The notes beneath the pieces are model-generated. The model was not told where the DNA came from, made no database searches, and worked only from the letters and a program-made list of their open reading frames with translations. From NCBI RefSeq assembly GCF_021129175.1, contig NZ_JAJOHV010000011.1, forward strand, positions 1 through 59,044: 59,044 bases of DNA, given 5' to 3'. This document shows positions 1 through 8,433 of the stretch, in pieces (position 1 is the stretch's first letter; each line of letters starts with the position of its first letter). The stretch comes from Chromobacterium piscinae (lineage in GTDB: Bacteria; Pseudomonadota; Gammaproteobacteria; Burkholderiales; Chromobacteriaceae). Position numbers and translations under genes: made by a program.

Positions 1-1
1 G

Positions 2-925
2 GCCGGCCTGCTGCTGGCGGCGGCGGTGGCGATCAAGACCGCCCAGTTGCCCTTCCACGGCTGGCTGACCCAGGTGATGGAAGCGCCGACGCCGATTTCC
101 GCGCTGCTGCACGCCGGGGTGGTCAATCTGGGCGGCATGGTGCTGATCAAGGCGGCGCCGCTGCTGCAAGCCGCGCCGCCGGCCAACCTCCTGCTGATGC
201 TGTGGGGCGGGGCCAGCGCGCTGCTGTGCTGCGTGGTGATGCTGACGCGCATCAGCATCAAGCTGCGCCTAGCCTGGTCGACCTGCGCGCAAATGGGTTT
301 CATGCTGCTGGAAATCGGCATGGGCTGGTATGCGCTGGCCTTGCTGCATCTGCTGGCCCACTCCTTCTACAAGGCCCACGCCTTCCTGCTGGCCGGCGAA
401 ACGGCGCGCGACAGCGCGGCGCGGCGCATGCAGGGGCAGGAAAGCGCCGACGGCGTTCTCCCGCATCTGGCCCGCGGCCTGATCGCGGCCGCGCTGCTGG
501 CGGCTTCGCAATGGCTGTGGCAGCGCTGGATTCCCGCAGCAGCCTTGCCGCCGCTGTTCTGGCTGGCGATGGGCCTGGGCCTGGGCGCGCTGCTGCGCGG
601 CGGGGCCGGCTGGCTGGCCGCGCTGGCCTTGAGCCAGTCTTATCTGCTGCTGCACGCGCTGGCGGCACGGATCCTGCCGCTGCATGGCCCGACGCCGCCG
701 GAGTGGGCGCAAGCCTTGCTGGCCGCGCTGTTCCTGCTCGCCTTCCTGCTGCAAGGCTGGCTGCTGCGCCATCCGCAAGGCGCGCTGGCGCGCCGGATCT
801 ATCCGCATGCCTTCGCCGGTTTCCACCTGGACGAATGGTGGTGCATGCTGGGCCGCCGCCTTCCGCGTCCGCCCGCGCCCTTCGCCCTGAAATGGCCTCA
901 ACTGCGGGAGAGCAGCCGTGATTGA
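2..925 (+). CDS. dabB: DabB-type proton-conducting membrane subunit (5' truncated)
   Basis: C-terminal about 307 residues of a NuoL/MrpA-type membrane protein; the start lies before the window. The segment QLPFHGWLTQVMEAPTPISA followed by LLHAGVVNLGG is the conserved core of proton-conducting antiporter subunits, and the rest is a run of hydrophobic helices. The next gene starts inside this stop codon (8-bp overlap) and encodes DabA, so this is best read as DabB, the membrane partner of the DAB inorganic-carbon uptake complex, rather than complex I NuoL. In the known family DabB supplies the ion gradient that drives bicarbonate/CO2 accumulation by DabA at the inner membrane. The reading frame is clean to the stop. 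The DabB assignment rests mainly on the neighbour. Confidence 0.85.
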   Translation, partial: AGLLLAAAVAIKTAQLPFHGWLTQVMEAPTPISALLHAGVVNLGGMVLIKAAPLLQAAPPANLLLMLWGGASALLCCVVMLTRISIKLRLAWSTCAQMGFMLLEIGMGWYALALLHLLAHSFYKAHAFLLAGETARDSAARRMQGQESADGVLPHLARGLIAAALLAASQWLWQRWIPAAALPPLFWLAMGLGLGALLRGGAGWLAALALSQSYLLLHALAARILPLHGPTPPEWAQALLAALFLLAFLLQGWLLRHPQGALARRIYPHAFAGFHLDEWWCMLGRRLPRPPAPFALKWPQLRESSRD

Positions 926-3278
926 CAGCAAGGCCATAGACCAAGCGCTGGCCGCCATCGCCCCGGCCTGGCCGCTGGACAGCCTGGTGGCCAGCTCGCC
1001 TTACTGGGGCCTGCGCGAACAGTCTTTCAGCCAGGCCGCCGACACGCTGCGCCTGGTGGCGGATAGTCCGCTGCACCTGCCGCGCGGCGAATATCATGAC
1101 GCCTGGCGGCGCGGCGAAATCAGCGCCGCGGCGCTGGACGCCGCGCTGTCGGAGGCGGGCTGGAGCGGCGGCGCGCAAGCCTGGCTGGACGCCGAGCCCT
1201 GCGATGTCGATCCTGTCCCGCCGCCGCGGCTGCTGGCAGCCTGCCATCGCGAAGCGGCGGGCCCGCTCGGCGCGCAAAGCTGGACCGATGTCGTCATCCA
1301 GCAGATCAGCCAGTATTGCGCGGCCTGGTTCGACCGCGACCAGGCCAACTGGCACCTGGACCATGAGCGCGGCTTTTACGCCGCCTGGCTGGAGCAGATG
1401 CGCCATCCTTACGGCCTGAGCGCCTTGCCGGAGCGGCGCGAACAGCTGCGCCTGCGCGCCGAGCGGCTGCCCGGCGACGCGGAGGCCATGCTGGCCGCCG
1501 GGCTGGCGCAGCTGCAAGCGGAGCCGGAATGGCTGAAGCCCTGGCTGCAGGCGCTGCTGATGCGCAATAACGGCTGGGCGGCCTGGTGCGCCTACCTTGG
1601 CTGGCAGGCCGGGCTGAAAGGCGAAACCGACGGCCACCTGCGCCAGCTGCTGGCTATCCAGATGGCTTGGGAATGCCTGCTGGACGACGGCGCGCGCGGG
1701 CCGGACAGCGCCTGGGCGGCCTGGCGCCGCGATTGGGGGCTGCGCCTGCATGGCCGCGCCGACGCGCGCGCGCTGATCTGGCAGCGCGCGCATGAACTGT
1801 CCTTGCATGCGCCGCTGGCCCAGGCGCTGTGCCGCGAATCCGCCGCCGAAGACGCCATCCGTCCGGCGATGCAAGCGGTGTTCTGCATAGATGTGCGTTC
1901 CGAACCGCTGCGCCGCGCGCTGGAGCAAACCGTTCCCGCCAGCCGCACCTACGGCTTCGCCGGCTTTTTCGGCCTGCCGCTGGCCTACCGCGTGCCGGGC
2001 AGCGATGTCGCCCAGCCGCGACTGCCGGTACTGCTGGCGCCGGGCTGGGAAGCGAGCGCGGCGCCCGCGTCCAAGCCATCTGCCGCGCGGCGCGGCTGGC
2101 GGGCCTTCCAGCGCTCGCCGCTGTCTGGGTTCGCCCTGGTGGAAAGCGCCGGCCTCGCCAAGCTGGCGGCGCTGGCCGGGCGCAGCAAGGCGCGCGGCCA
2201 TCAAGCCGCGCTGCCGCAGCTCGATCCCTGGCTGACGCCGCATAGCGCCAAGCTTGTGCCCCGGGACGGCCTGGGCCTGGAGACGCGCGCGGAAATCGTC
2301 TCCGGCCTGTTGCCGGCCATGGGTCTGGCCGGCGCGCTCGCCCCCTGGGCGCTGCTGGTGGGCCATGCCAGCCATGTCAGCAACAATCCGCAGGCGGCGG
2401 CGCTGCAATGCGGCGCCTGCGGCGGGCATGGCGGCCATCAGCATGTGCGGCTTCTGGCCAGCTGGCTCAATGATCCGGCGCTGCGCGAGCGGCTGGCGGC
2501 GCTGGGCCGGCCCATTCCCGCCGACACGGTATTCCTGCCCGCGCTGCATCTGACGCACAGCGACGAAATCCTGTTGCTGGATGCGGACACCCTGAGCGCG
2601 GACGCGCGCGCGCGCCTGCCCGGCCTGCAGGCGCAATTGCGGGCCGCGTCGGCGCTGGCGCGAAAGCGCCGCGCGCCGCTGGTAGGCCTCGCGTCGGCAG
2701 CGGACGACGCCATCCTGCTGAAAAAAATGCGGCAGAAGGGAGACGACTGGGGGGAAACGCGGCCCGAATGGGGGCTGGCCGGCAATGCGCTGTTCATCGC
2801 CGCGCCGCGCGCCAAGACGCGCAAGCTGGACCTGGGCGGCCGAGCCTTCCTGCATGAATACGACTGGCGCGCCGACCCGGACGGCAAAGGGCTGCAGGCC
2901 ATCCTCGCCGCGCCCATGGTGGTGGCGCACTGGATCAACATGCAGTACTTCGCCTCCACGGCGGACCCGCGCCGCTTCGGCAGCGGCAACAAGCTGCTGC
3001 ACAATGTGGTGGGCGGCCGCATCGGCGTGTTCGAAGGCAATAGCGGCGACTTGCGCATCGGCCTGGCCTGGCAGTCGGTGCACGACGGCCGGCGCCTGCG
3101 CCACGCCCCGCTGCGGCTGGCCGCCTGCATAGACGCGCCGCCGGACAGACTGGCGGAGGCGCTGGCGGCGCAGCCCGTCCCGCGCCAGCTGGCGGAAAAC
3201 GGCTGGCTGCACCTGTATTGCGTGCACGGCGACACGCCGCTGCGCTGGCATGCCGATGGCGGGTGGCGACATGACTGA
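918..3278 (+). CDS. dabA: DabA-type inorganic carbon transporter subunit (DUF2309)
   Basis: A 786-residue DUF2309/UPF0753 protein starting at GTG 918, translationally coupled to dabB. In characterised DabA the zinc site is beta-carbonic-anhydrase-like and built from two Cys, one Asp and one His. The matching pieces are visible: CIDVRSEPLRRALE carries the Cys and Asp, and LLVGHASHVSNNP followed by ALQCGACGGHGG carries the His and Cys. No signal peptide or transmembrane run is seen, which fits a peripheral cytoplasmic subunit docked on DabB. Length is typical of the family. In a heterotroph the likely role is supplying bicarbonate for carboxylation reactions; this role is inferred. Its TGA overlaps the ATG of the next gene. 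Confidence 0.9.
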   Translation: MIDSKAIDQALAAIAPAWPLDSLVASSPYWGLREQSFSQAADTLRLVADSPLHLPRGEYHDAWRRGEISAAALDAALSEAGWSGGAQAWLDAEPCDVDPVPPPRLLAACHREAAGPLGAQSWTDVVIQQISQYCAAWFDRDQANWHLDHERGFYAAWLEQMRHPYGLSALPERREQLRLRAERLPGDAEAMLAAGLAQLQAEPEWLKPWLQALLMRNNGWAAWCAYLGWQAGLKGETDGHLRQLLAIQMAWECLLDDGARGPDSAWAAWRRDWGLRLHGRADARALIWQRAHELSLHAPLAQALCRESAAEDAIRPAMQAVFCIDVRSEPLRRALEQTVPASRTYGFAGFFGLPLAYRVPGSDVAQPRLPVLLAPGWEASAAPASKPSAARRGWRAFQRSPLSGFALVESAGLAKLAALAGRSKARGHQAALPQLDPWLTPHSAKLVPRDGLGLETRAEIVSGLLPAMGLAGALAPWALLVGHASHVSNNPQAAALQCGACGGHGGHQHVRLLASWLNDPALRERLAALGRPIPADTVFLPALHLTHSDEILLLDADTLSADARARLPGLQAQLRAASALARKRRAPLVGLASAADDAILLKKMRQKGDDWGETRPEWGLAGNALFIAAPRAKTRKLDLGGRAFLHEYDWRADPDGKGLQAILAAPMVVAHWINMQYFASTADPRRFGSGNKLLHNVVGGRIGVFEGNSGDLRIGLAWQSVHDGRRLRHAPLRLAACIDAPPDRLAEALAAQPVPRQLAENGWLHLYCVHGDTPLRWHADGGWRHD

Positions 3279-4004
3279 GCGCCGCGCCGCCTTGCTGACC
3301 CGCCACGGCAAGCACGCCGCCATCGCGCCCGCGCTGGCTGGCATAGGCTGGGACCTGGCGCTGGTGGACAGCTTCGATACCGACAGCCTGGGCGCTTTCA
3401 CCGGCGAGACGCCGCGCGCCGGCAGCCAGCGCGACGCCGCGTTGGCCAAGGCCAGGCTGGCTTGCGAGCTCAGCGGCCTGCGCTATGGTATTGGCAGCGA
3501 AGGCAGCGAAGGCAGCGAAGGCAGCGAAGGCAGCTTCGGCGGCGACCCCTGGCTTGGCAGCTGCGGCTGGGCCACCGAACTGTTGCTGTGCTGGGACGCG
3601 GAACGCCAATACGCGGTGGAGGCCTGGACGCGCGGGCCGGAAACCAATTTCCGCCACTGGACGCTGAGCGATCTGGCGGCCTTGCCGGACATCCTGCGCC
3701 TGTCAGGCTTTCCGGCGCACGGCCTGATCGTCGGGCGGCCTGGCGATCAGGCCTTCCACAAGGGACTGACCGACGAAGCCGCGCTGCGCGCGCATCTGGC
3801 AGACGGCCCGCTGCATCTGGAGTGCGATATGCGCGCCCACCGCAATCCCACGCGGATGGCGATGATAGCGCGCTGCGCCGCCGCGCTGGCGGAACGGCTG
3901 GCCAGCGCCTGCCCAGCGCGCGCCGCTGGCAATGCCCGTGCTGCCAGGCCACGCGCGAAAAAACCTTGCAGGCGGCCGCGTCGTCGCAATACTGCAATCC
4001 CTGA
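3271..4004 (+). pseudogene. DUF6671-type gene with a probable one-base deletion
   Basis: Begins at ATG 3271, overlapping the dabA stop, with a GGCGGGTGG stretch just upstream. The product resembles the DUF6671 family: TRHGKHAAIAPAL at the N-terminus, SFDTDSLGAFTGETPR, and a SEGSF core followed by GPETNF. The function of the family is not known to me. Two oddities are visible. A 9-bp unit is tandemly repeated inside the SEGS core. Near 3912-3914 the frame must change: the original frame runs on into the next gene, whereas the -1 frame gives CPCC and ends QYCNP-stop at 4004, a Cys-rich end of the kind I recall for this family. One missing base in a CCC run would explain it. It could be a true lesion or a sequencing error. 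Even so repaired, the Cys-rich tail looks short. Confidence 0.6.
3493..3534 (+). repeat. 9-bp tandem repeat inside the DUF6671-type gene
   Basis: Four perfect copies of GGCAGCGAA (3493-3528) plus a partial fifth (GGCAGC, 3529-3534). They encode (Gly-Ser-Glu)n where relatives have, from memory, a single SEGS motif. Since the unit is a multiple of three, copy-number change keeps the frame. This looks like slippage expansion at a conserved motif. Confidence 0.9.
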
Positions 4005-4017
4005 ACCTTGGAAAACC

Positions 4018-4994
4018 ATGAAGTCGCTTAGCCCCACCCCCGAAGGACTGGATCAGGCCGCCGCGCTGCTGCGCGCCGGCGAGCTGGTCGCCGTGCCCAC
4101 CGAACCGTTTACGGACTGGCGGCCGACGCCACCCGGCCCGACGCCGTGGCCGCCATTTTTCGCGCCAAGAACCGGCCGGCCGATCACCCGCTGATCGTGC
4201 ACCTGCCGGGCCTCGAGCAGCTGAACGAATGGGCGGCGCGCGTCCCCGCCTGCGCCTGGCCGGTGATAGAACGCTTCTGGCCCGGTCCGCTGACCCTGGT
4301 GCTGCCGGCAAGCGAAAAGGTGCCGGCCATCGTCAATGCCGGACAAGGCACGGTGGCGCTGCGCTGGTCCAGCCATCCGCTGCTGCAAGCGCTGTTGGAC
4401 CGGCTGCAGCGGCCGGTGGCGGCGCCGTCGGCCAACCCGTTTTGCCGCATCAGCCCCACCACCGCCGACCACGTGCGCGCCAATATGGAAGGCCGCATCG
4501 CCGCTGTGGTGGACGGCGGCCCGTGCGCGGTGGGCATAGAGTCCACCATTCTCGATCTCAGAGGCGCGCGGCCGGCCATCCTGCGTCCCGGCGCCGTCAC
4601 CGCCGCCATGCTGGCGCCTTTCCTCGACCTGGCGGAAACCGCCGCGCCCGACGCGCCGCGCGTGCCGGGCAATCTGGCTTCGCATTACGCGCCGCGCCAG
4701 CCCTGCTACCGGCTGGAGGCCGCCGAAGCGGAGGAGAGGGCCGACGACGCCGGCTGGCGGCAGGCTGCGGTGCTGGCCATCGACGCGCCCGCCGCGCGCT
4801 GCGGCTGGTTCAAGCGCATGCCGAGCACACAGGAGGGCTATGCCCAGGCGCTGTACGCCGCGCTGCACGAGGCGGACGCCAGCGGTTGCCCATCGGTCTG
4901 GATCGTGCTGCCGCCCGACGAGCCGGCCTGGCGCGCCGTGCGCGACCGGCTGCAACGCGCCGCGCGGCCGTTGGATGGCCGGCATGGCAGCTAA
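4018..4994 (+). pseudogene. Sua5/YciO/YrdC threonylcarbamoyl-AMP synthase, frameshifted
   Basis: Starts at ATG 4018 (MKSLSPTPEGLDQAAALLRA...VAVPTE) and continues in the next frame from about 4105 to the stop at 4994. Restoring one A after 4104 (GAACCG to GAAACCG) gives the invariant family motif PTETVYGLAADATRPDAVAA, followed by IFRAKNRPADHPLIVHL, WPGPLTLVL, RWSSHP, VAAPSANPFCRISPT, GIESTILDL and LRPGAVT. A C-terminal Sua5 domain follows, with SHYAP at its start. Family enzymes make threonylcarbamoyl-AMP from threonine, bicarbonate and ATP for the t6A modification of tRNA. As written, the product stops after about 59 residues. Bacteria often keep a second, short TsaC, so loss could be tolerated, but the missing base sits in an A run and a sequencing error is equally possible. 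Confidence 0.8.
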
Positions 4995-5066
4995 GGGCGG
5001 GGGTGCCGCTAGTAGGCGGTTTGTTGACGGCTGAAGGCGAGTTGCAATTTATTTGCCTTGAGTTGT

Positions 5067-5113
5067 CACTAACTTTGCATCCCAATACCTACTGTAGGGA
5101 GGCAAAGTTAGTG
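5067..5113. repeat. Long hairpin at the left edge of the accessory block
   Basis: Perfect 12-bp arms CACTAACTTTGC (5067-5078) and GCAAAGTTAGTG (5102-5113). Inside them TCCC/GGGA can pair after one mismatch, and the centre CCTACTGTAGG is itself a palindrome. An A run follows on the + strand. It lies where GC content drops and is directly preceded by TGT. It may be a transposon end, a small palindromic element or a transcription signal. Confidence 0.7.
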
Positions 5114-5613
5114 AAAAAAGCCTTGCTTGTCCGGTAAGGTTTTTTGCACTTCCTTGTACGCGTAACCAAGCTGAGCAAAAGCAGAGTTCCTGCAAAAATC
5201 TCACTTTTCTGCGCAGTTTTTGAAAAAATCTGTTGGTCAAGATGTTCCGAACTCTGAAGTGGCCGCAAGTCGGCCTAAGTGGACGGTGAAGCTGCATTTC
5301 TTGAAGGACCGCTGTGCAGCGGTTGCTGTCCTCCGGCGTTGGCGGTCGAACGGTCAATGTCGACGATCTGCCGGCCCACTCGCTTGCGCAGCCCAACACC
5401 GCACGAACAGCCGGTCGGAGAGTCGCTGTGGTCATTTGGCGTCAGTTTCTCACGCCAACGGAATACAGTGTCGGGGGCCGATAGCATTCGAAGAGCCGAC
5501 CCAAGTGCGACCTTCCTTCACCCCAGCTAACCGGATCTCTAGCGACCGTCGTTCGATCCGTGCGCCGAAATAGCAAGTCAGGTGTTGCAGCGCTCGAGAA
5601 ATATGCGCACAAT

Positions 5614-5646
5614 GTTAAGTAAACTTAATTAATAAATTTACTTAAC
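5614..5646. promoter_or_regulatory. Palindromic operator candidate before the XRE regulator
   Basis: Perfect 10-bp inverted repeat GTTAAGTAAA (5614-5623) and TTTACTTAAC (5637-5646) with a 13-bp AT-only-rich centre. It ends one base before the ribosome binding site AAAGGAG (5647-5653) of the gene at 5660. Arm spacing of about two helical turns suits a dimeric HTH protein, so autoregulation by that gene is the simple reading. Confidence 0.65.
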
Positions 5647-5659
5647 AAAGGAGTCGAAC

Positions 5660-6622
5660 ATGAAGTCATCGTCACTCGTGGAACTCGCACTGTCCGCTCA
5701 GGGCTGCACCCAGAAGGCACTTGCCCTTAGGCTCGGGGTTTCGCCGGCACAGATTAGCAAGTGGAAGAACGGCGAGCACATTTCATTCGAAATGAGCGAA
5801 AAGTTGAGCGAATTGGCGGGCTTGGACAATCTGGATCCGGACATCGTCTTGTTTGCTGGCTCCAAAGAAGATGCCAAGAAATGGGTAAAGCTTATCCGCT
5901 ACCTTGCTGATCTCGCTGAGTGCGATGCGGAGACGGGCTACAACACGGCACCGTTAGTTGAGGATGTGGATTGCGACAATTGCGTCCTATTCTGGAAAAC
6001 CTTTCATGTGCTTCAAGAGATGGGGGTCAATATTCCTCAGCCATTTCCCGAGGAGTTGGGGGGGTGCATAGTAGACGATGACGATGATGAAGACGAGGCT
6101 GTCTGGGACAACGAGATTGCTTCACTCATCTATGACATGTTCAAGTCACTCACAAATGTGTACGGCTTCTATGCAGCGTTCGTGTCGGATTTGGTTTTCG
6201 ACGACGAGTTGGATCTATTCGACACCCCAGCTTGGGAACTTGATGCTGCACTGCTCAGCCTGGCCGCATCGAAGCTAGATCTGGACGAGAACAAGGTTCC
6301 CGGCTTTCCAAGTTTCAAGCACAAAGTAGAGTCTGAGGTCACTGAAATGGTCGCGTATCTGAAGGAGCGTGCATTTCGTGCTGGCATCCCTCTCAGAGCC
6401 GAGTTGATGGATCTGATCTTTGATTCCCACGACGAATTGGGTCAGGCCGCAGAAGCGCGTAGCCTTGGCTTTGACCAAAGTCGCCTTCATCCGGACATCT
6501 ATATGAATGAACTGCTCATTGGCATGCGTGTGATTCATCAAGTGCTGCCAGCAATCATGAAAAAGCTTGGCATTGAAGACGAGTTTGAGCTTGATACTTC
6601 CGAACTCCGGCTCGGCCGGTAG
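5660..6622 (+). CDS. XRE-family HTH protein with an acidic C-terminal region
   Basis: 320 residues, ATG preceded by AAAGGAG at ideal spacing. Residues about 14-55 form a Cro/C1-type helix-turn-helix (QKALALRLGVSPAQISKWKNG is the recognition region). The remainder is helical, very acidic (a DDDDDEDE run near residue 140) and not recognised. Such proteins are common as regulators on mobile DNA. The palindrome overlapping its promoter suggests that it represses itself. Base composition is well below that of the chromosomal flank, and an IS remnant begins 8 bp after its stop. It has no partner gene in an evident operon, so neither a toxin-antitoxin nor a phage-repressor role can be claimed. Confidence 0.75.
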   Translation: MKSSSLVELALSAQGCTQKALALRLGVSPAQISKWKNGEHISFEMSEKLSELAGLDNLDPDIVLFAGSKEDAKKWVKLIRYLADLAECDAETGYNTAPLVEDVDCDNCVLFWKTFHVLQEMGVNIPQPFPEELGGCIVDDDDDEDEAVWDNEIASLIYDMFKSLTNVYGFYAAFVSDLVFDDELDLFDTPAWELDAALLSLAASKLDLDENKVPGFPSFKHKVESEVTEMVAYLKERAFRAGIPLRAELMDLIFDSHDELGQAAEARSLGFDQSRLHPDIYMNELLIGMRVIHQVLPAIMKKLGIEDEFELDTSELRLGR

Positions 6623-6630
6623 CGGTTATA

Positions 6631-6775
6631 TGTGAATCGCCCAGGTGGACTGTCCCAGCTCCTGTTAAGCAATCCTGTATTATGATTTTGGCATGGCTGG
6701 GTGTCCATGAGCACTCCGCATTTCACCCCAGAATCCAAAGAAGAAGCCATCAACAAGCAACTAGTCAGTTCGTGA
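6631..6775 (+). mobile_element. IS3-type insertion sequence end remnant (copy A)
   Basis: Contains TGTGAATCGCC (6631-6641), then GGACTGTCCCAGCTCCTGT, then a TATGATT box (6680-6686), followed by a start codon and the first 22 codons of an IS3-type OrfA. The TGTGAATCGCC and GGCTCCTGTAGGCATTCCTG parts recur at 8666-8710, and the latter also at 27958-27988. The rest of the element is absent, so this is a solo end. Confidence 0.65.
6707..6775 (+). pseudogene. Truncated IS3-family transposase OrfA
   Basis: 22 codons, MSTPHFTPESKEEAINKQLV followed by SS and a stop. This matches the conserved beginning of IS3-family OrfA proteins (pattern FTPEFKEEAV.QLV..GYSV), with the helix-turn-helix region lost. 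A fragment this short is non-functional. It ends in a TGA created near the breakpoint, after which unrelated sequence begins. Confidence 0.65.
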
Positions 6776-6832
6776 GCACTCGACACGTGGTGGTAAATTA
6801 TGTCGCTTTTCAATGCAATTTAGGAGTTGGCT

Positions 6833-7129
6833 ATGAGTGTTAAGGAAGAATTCTCGGCAATTAAAGACGATTCTGGCCTCACTCAATTTTTGACTAAGCA
6901 TGGATTCGTTGAAGATGAAGCCGCCACAGCCAAAGAAAAGGAGGGCTTCGCGCGTTCGATCAGTAGCGGAGTTCTGGGTATCTACTTCGGACAGATCAAT
7001 GGACAGCTGGCCACTATCACTTACACCTGGCGCGATCAGAGTCGGACCTTTGATCCGCAGCCTGATTTGCACACGGCAGTTCTGTTCTGCAGCAGCTTAG
7101 GACAGGCGACAGTTGCTTTCGAGGTCTAA
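6833..7129 (+). CDS. Small hypothetical protein
   Basis: 98 residues from ATG 6833, chosen because TAGGAG (6821-6826) sits six bases before it; a TTG six bases upstream is less likely. The product is soluble and mixed charge: an N-terminal helix, then a stretch with beta character (VLGIYFGQINGQLATITYTW). I do not recognise a family. The gene is followed at once by a strong hairpin terminator, so it is a monocistronic unit lying directly downstream of the IS remnant. Low GC relative to the flanks agrees with horizontal transfer. Confidence 0.65.
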   Translation: MSVKEEFSAIKDDSGLTQFLTKHGFVEDEAATAKEKEGFARSISSGVLGIYFGQINGQLATITYTWRDQSRTFDPQPDLHTAVLFCSSLGQATVAFEV

Positions 7130-7138
7130 GCGCACACA

Positions 7139-7170
7139 GAGGCCACCTATCACGGTGGCCTCTTCGTTTA
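7139..7170 (+). terminator. Intrinsic terminator after the small hypothetical gene
   Basis: Perfect 9-bp stem GAGGCCACC (7139-7147) / GGTGGCCTC (7154-7162), 6-nt loop, followed by TTCGTTTAC. It lies 10 bp beyond the stop at 7129. Confidence 0.8.
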
Positions 7171-7456
7171 CATTAGCACATTTCCGATTCTCGCTACCGC
7201 CAGGCCGACAATTCCCGCTACGGGCCTACAGCCCCCGAGTATGAAATAGAATTGCCAAGGGCGATCCGCAGCATTTTCTGCGTGATCCAAGCGTTCGCCG
7301 AGATCTGTGTCAATCATGCGCTCGCCCAATCTAATTGAGGGGGCTTCCGCGAAAACCGTGGTGATTCCATAGACATTAACGTGCTAGCTTTGGGGCGATC
7401 GGAGGCTGTAGGGAACCGAGAGGCTCAATTTATTAGGTGCCTCCTGAGGAGGTGGA
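7171..7456. other. Non-coding stretch with a possible second IS-end remnant
   Basis: No gene seen. Positions 7337-7368 (GAGGGGGCTTCCGCGAAAAC...) resemble 33129-33159 in the same orientation. A small hairpin CCTCC-TGA-GGAGG lies just before the end of the next gene. Confidence 0.5.
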
Positions 7457-8260
7457 TTAGTCATTTTTCACTCTAAATTTTTTGCGAAATATAAGAATGG
7501 GAATCCAGAAATATGCCTTTAGCAACCACTGTCTTGTTAGTAGCCAGCAAAGTGGCCGACCAACGACCGCTCTGAATATCGCTCTTACGTGTGCTGAAAT
7601 TGGGACCTTTGATGCGGAACCATAAAGTACCTTTGGGCTAACTAGATGGTATGTAAACCAAAGCATTCTTTCGCGAATGGAGAAATCAATAGCAGCCATG
7701 TTCCAGTAGGTTCCCCATCGTTCCTCGAAGCGATCATTCAGGAGATCAATGATGTTCGGGGACGTGCTAAAGGCGCTTTCGCACGTGAGTGCAATCTGAG
7801 CAGGAGGCGAACCGATTTCAAGAATAAAGATACGAAATCGGTTCATGGAATCAATAAGCTTCATGTCTTCGCTTATGAAAAATGTACGGAGTGGAATTGA
7901 TGGGAGAGATGCGATAACCGGTTTCGTTCCGATACGAAAAAGCGTCACAGTTTCTTGAAATATGCCGAGAGGTGATTCGGCCTCCACTAGGAGGCAAATA
8001 CGATCCAAGGGTGCGTCAGAATTAGGCTTGCGAAGAGCAATATGCGGCATGGGAGCTCGGTCGTTGTCGAGAATTGACGGAAATGACAGCGAGACCTCAA
8101 GACCTGGCCCAAAGGATTTCCAATGAACAAGGAATCCATTGCGCTTCAGATATTCGCGATGAGAGGTTAGGTATGTTTCAAGCAGGAAGAACTTTTCAAT
8201 CCATGTCTTAAACGGAGAAAGTAAAAGACCCGTGGGAATCGATATGTTGGGTAGTGGCAT
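7457..8260 (-). CDS. Hypothetical protein with a C-terminal hydrophobic segment
   Basis: 267 residues, low GC, unrecognised. Visible features are an aromatic-rich N-terminal half, a middle region of mixed character, and a basic C-terminus with a hydrophobic stretch (residues about 235-258, LLKAYFWIPILIF) ending in RKKFRVKND. This suggests membrane association near the C-terminus. It has no co-directional partner within an operon distance. The composition and the isolated setting between two IS-end remnants suggest an imported gene. No function is proposed. Confidence 0.6.
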   Translation of the reverse strand: MPLPNISIPTGLLLSPFKTWIEKFFLLETYLTSHREYLKRNGFLVHWKSFGPGLEVSLSFPSILDNDRAPMPHIALRKPNSDAPLDRICLLVEAESPLGIFQETVTLFRIGTKPVIASLPSIPLRTFFISEDMKLIDSMNRFRIFILEIGSPPAQIALTCESAFSTSPNIIDLLNDRFEERWGTYWNMAAIDFSIRERMLWFTYHLVSPKVLYGSASKVPISAHVRAIFRAVVGRPLCWLLTRQWLLKAYFWIPILIFRKKFRVKND

Positions 8261-8433
8261 ATAAATGGCTAGCAGTGTTTATACAGACACTGGACATTGT
8301 GTGTTAATTAGTGTTAACGGTTGAGATTTTGTATGAAAAACACATGCATTTCAACAGGTTTATCACGTTGTGTGCCTGTGAGAAAATAGTACAGATGACC
8401 TAGTCATGGTGGGTTGGGGTCTAAAATCACGTG

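Larger units (their letters stand above)
4995..5659. other. Intergenic stretch without a recognisable gene
   Basis: 665 bp between the sua5-type gene and the XRE regulator. Base composition falls from very GC-rich to mixed at about 5040, which marks the left edge of the accessory block. It holds a strong inverted repeat (5067-5113) and the palindromic operator candidate (5614-5646). Short open frames on both strands between 5220 and 5573 overlap one another and show no motif that I recognise. Decayed transposon sequence is possible but cannot be shown by eye. Confidence 0.6.

Noticed and set aside
300-3449. 1049-codon open frame on the minus strand opposite dabA
   Set aside because: High-GC antisense shadow: Arg/Ala/Gln-rich, no motif, and it fully overlaps the well-supported dabA and dabB.
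3250-4194. A 314-residue fusion of a DUF6671-type protein with the start of Sua5
   Set aside because: The join is explained by two one-base losses; conserved ends of each family reappear in the neighbouring frame.
5049-5573. Short open frames on both strands in the gap before the XRE gene
   Set aside because: They overlap each other, lack ribosome binding sites and show no recognisable motif.
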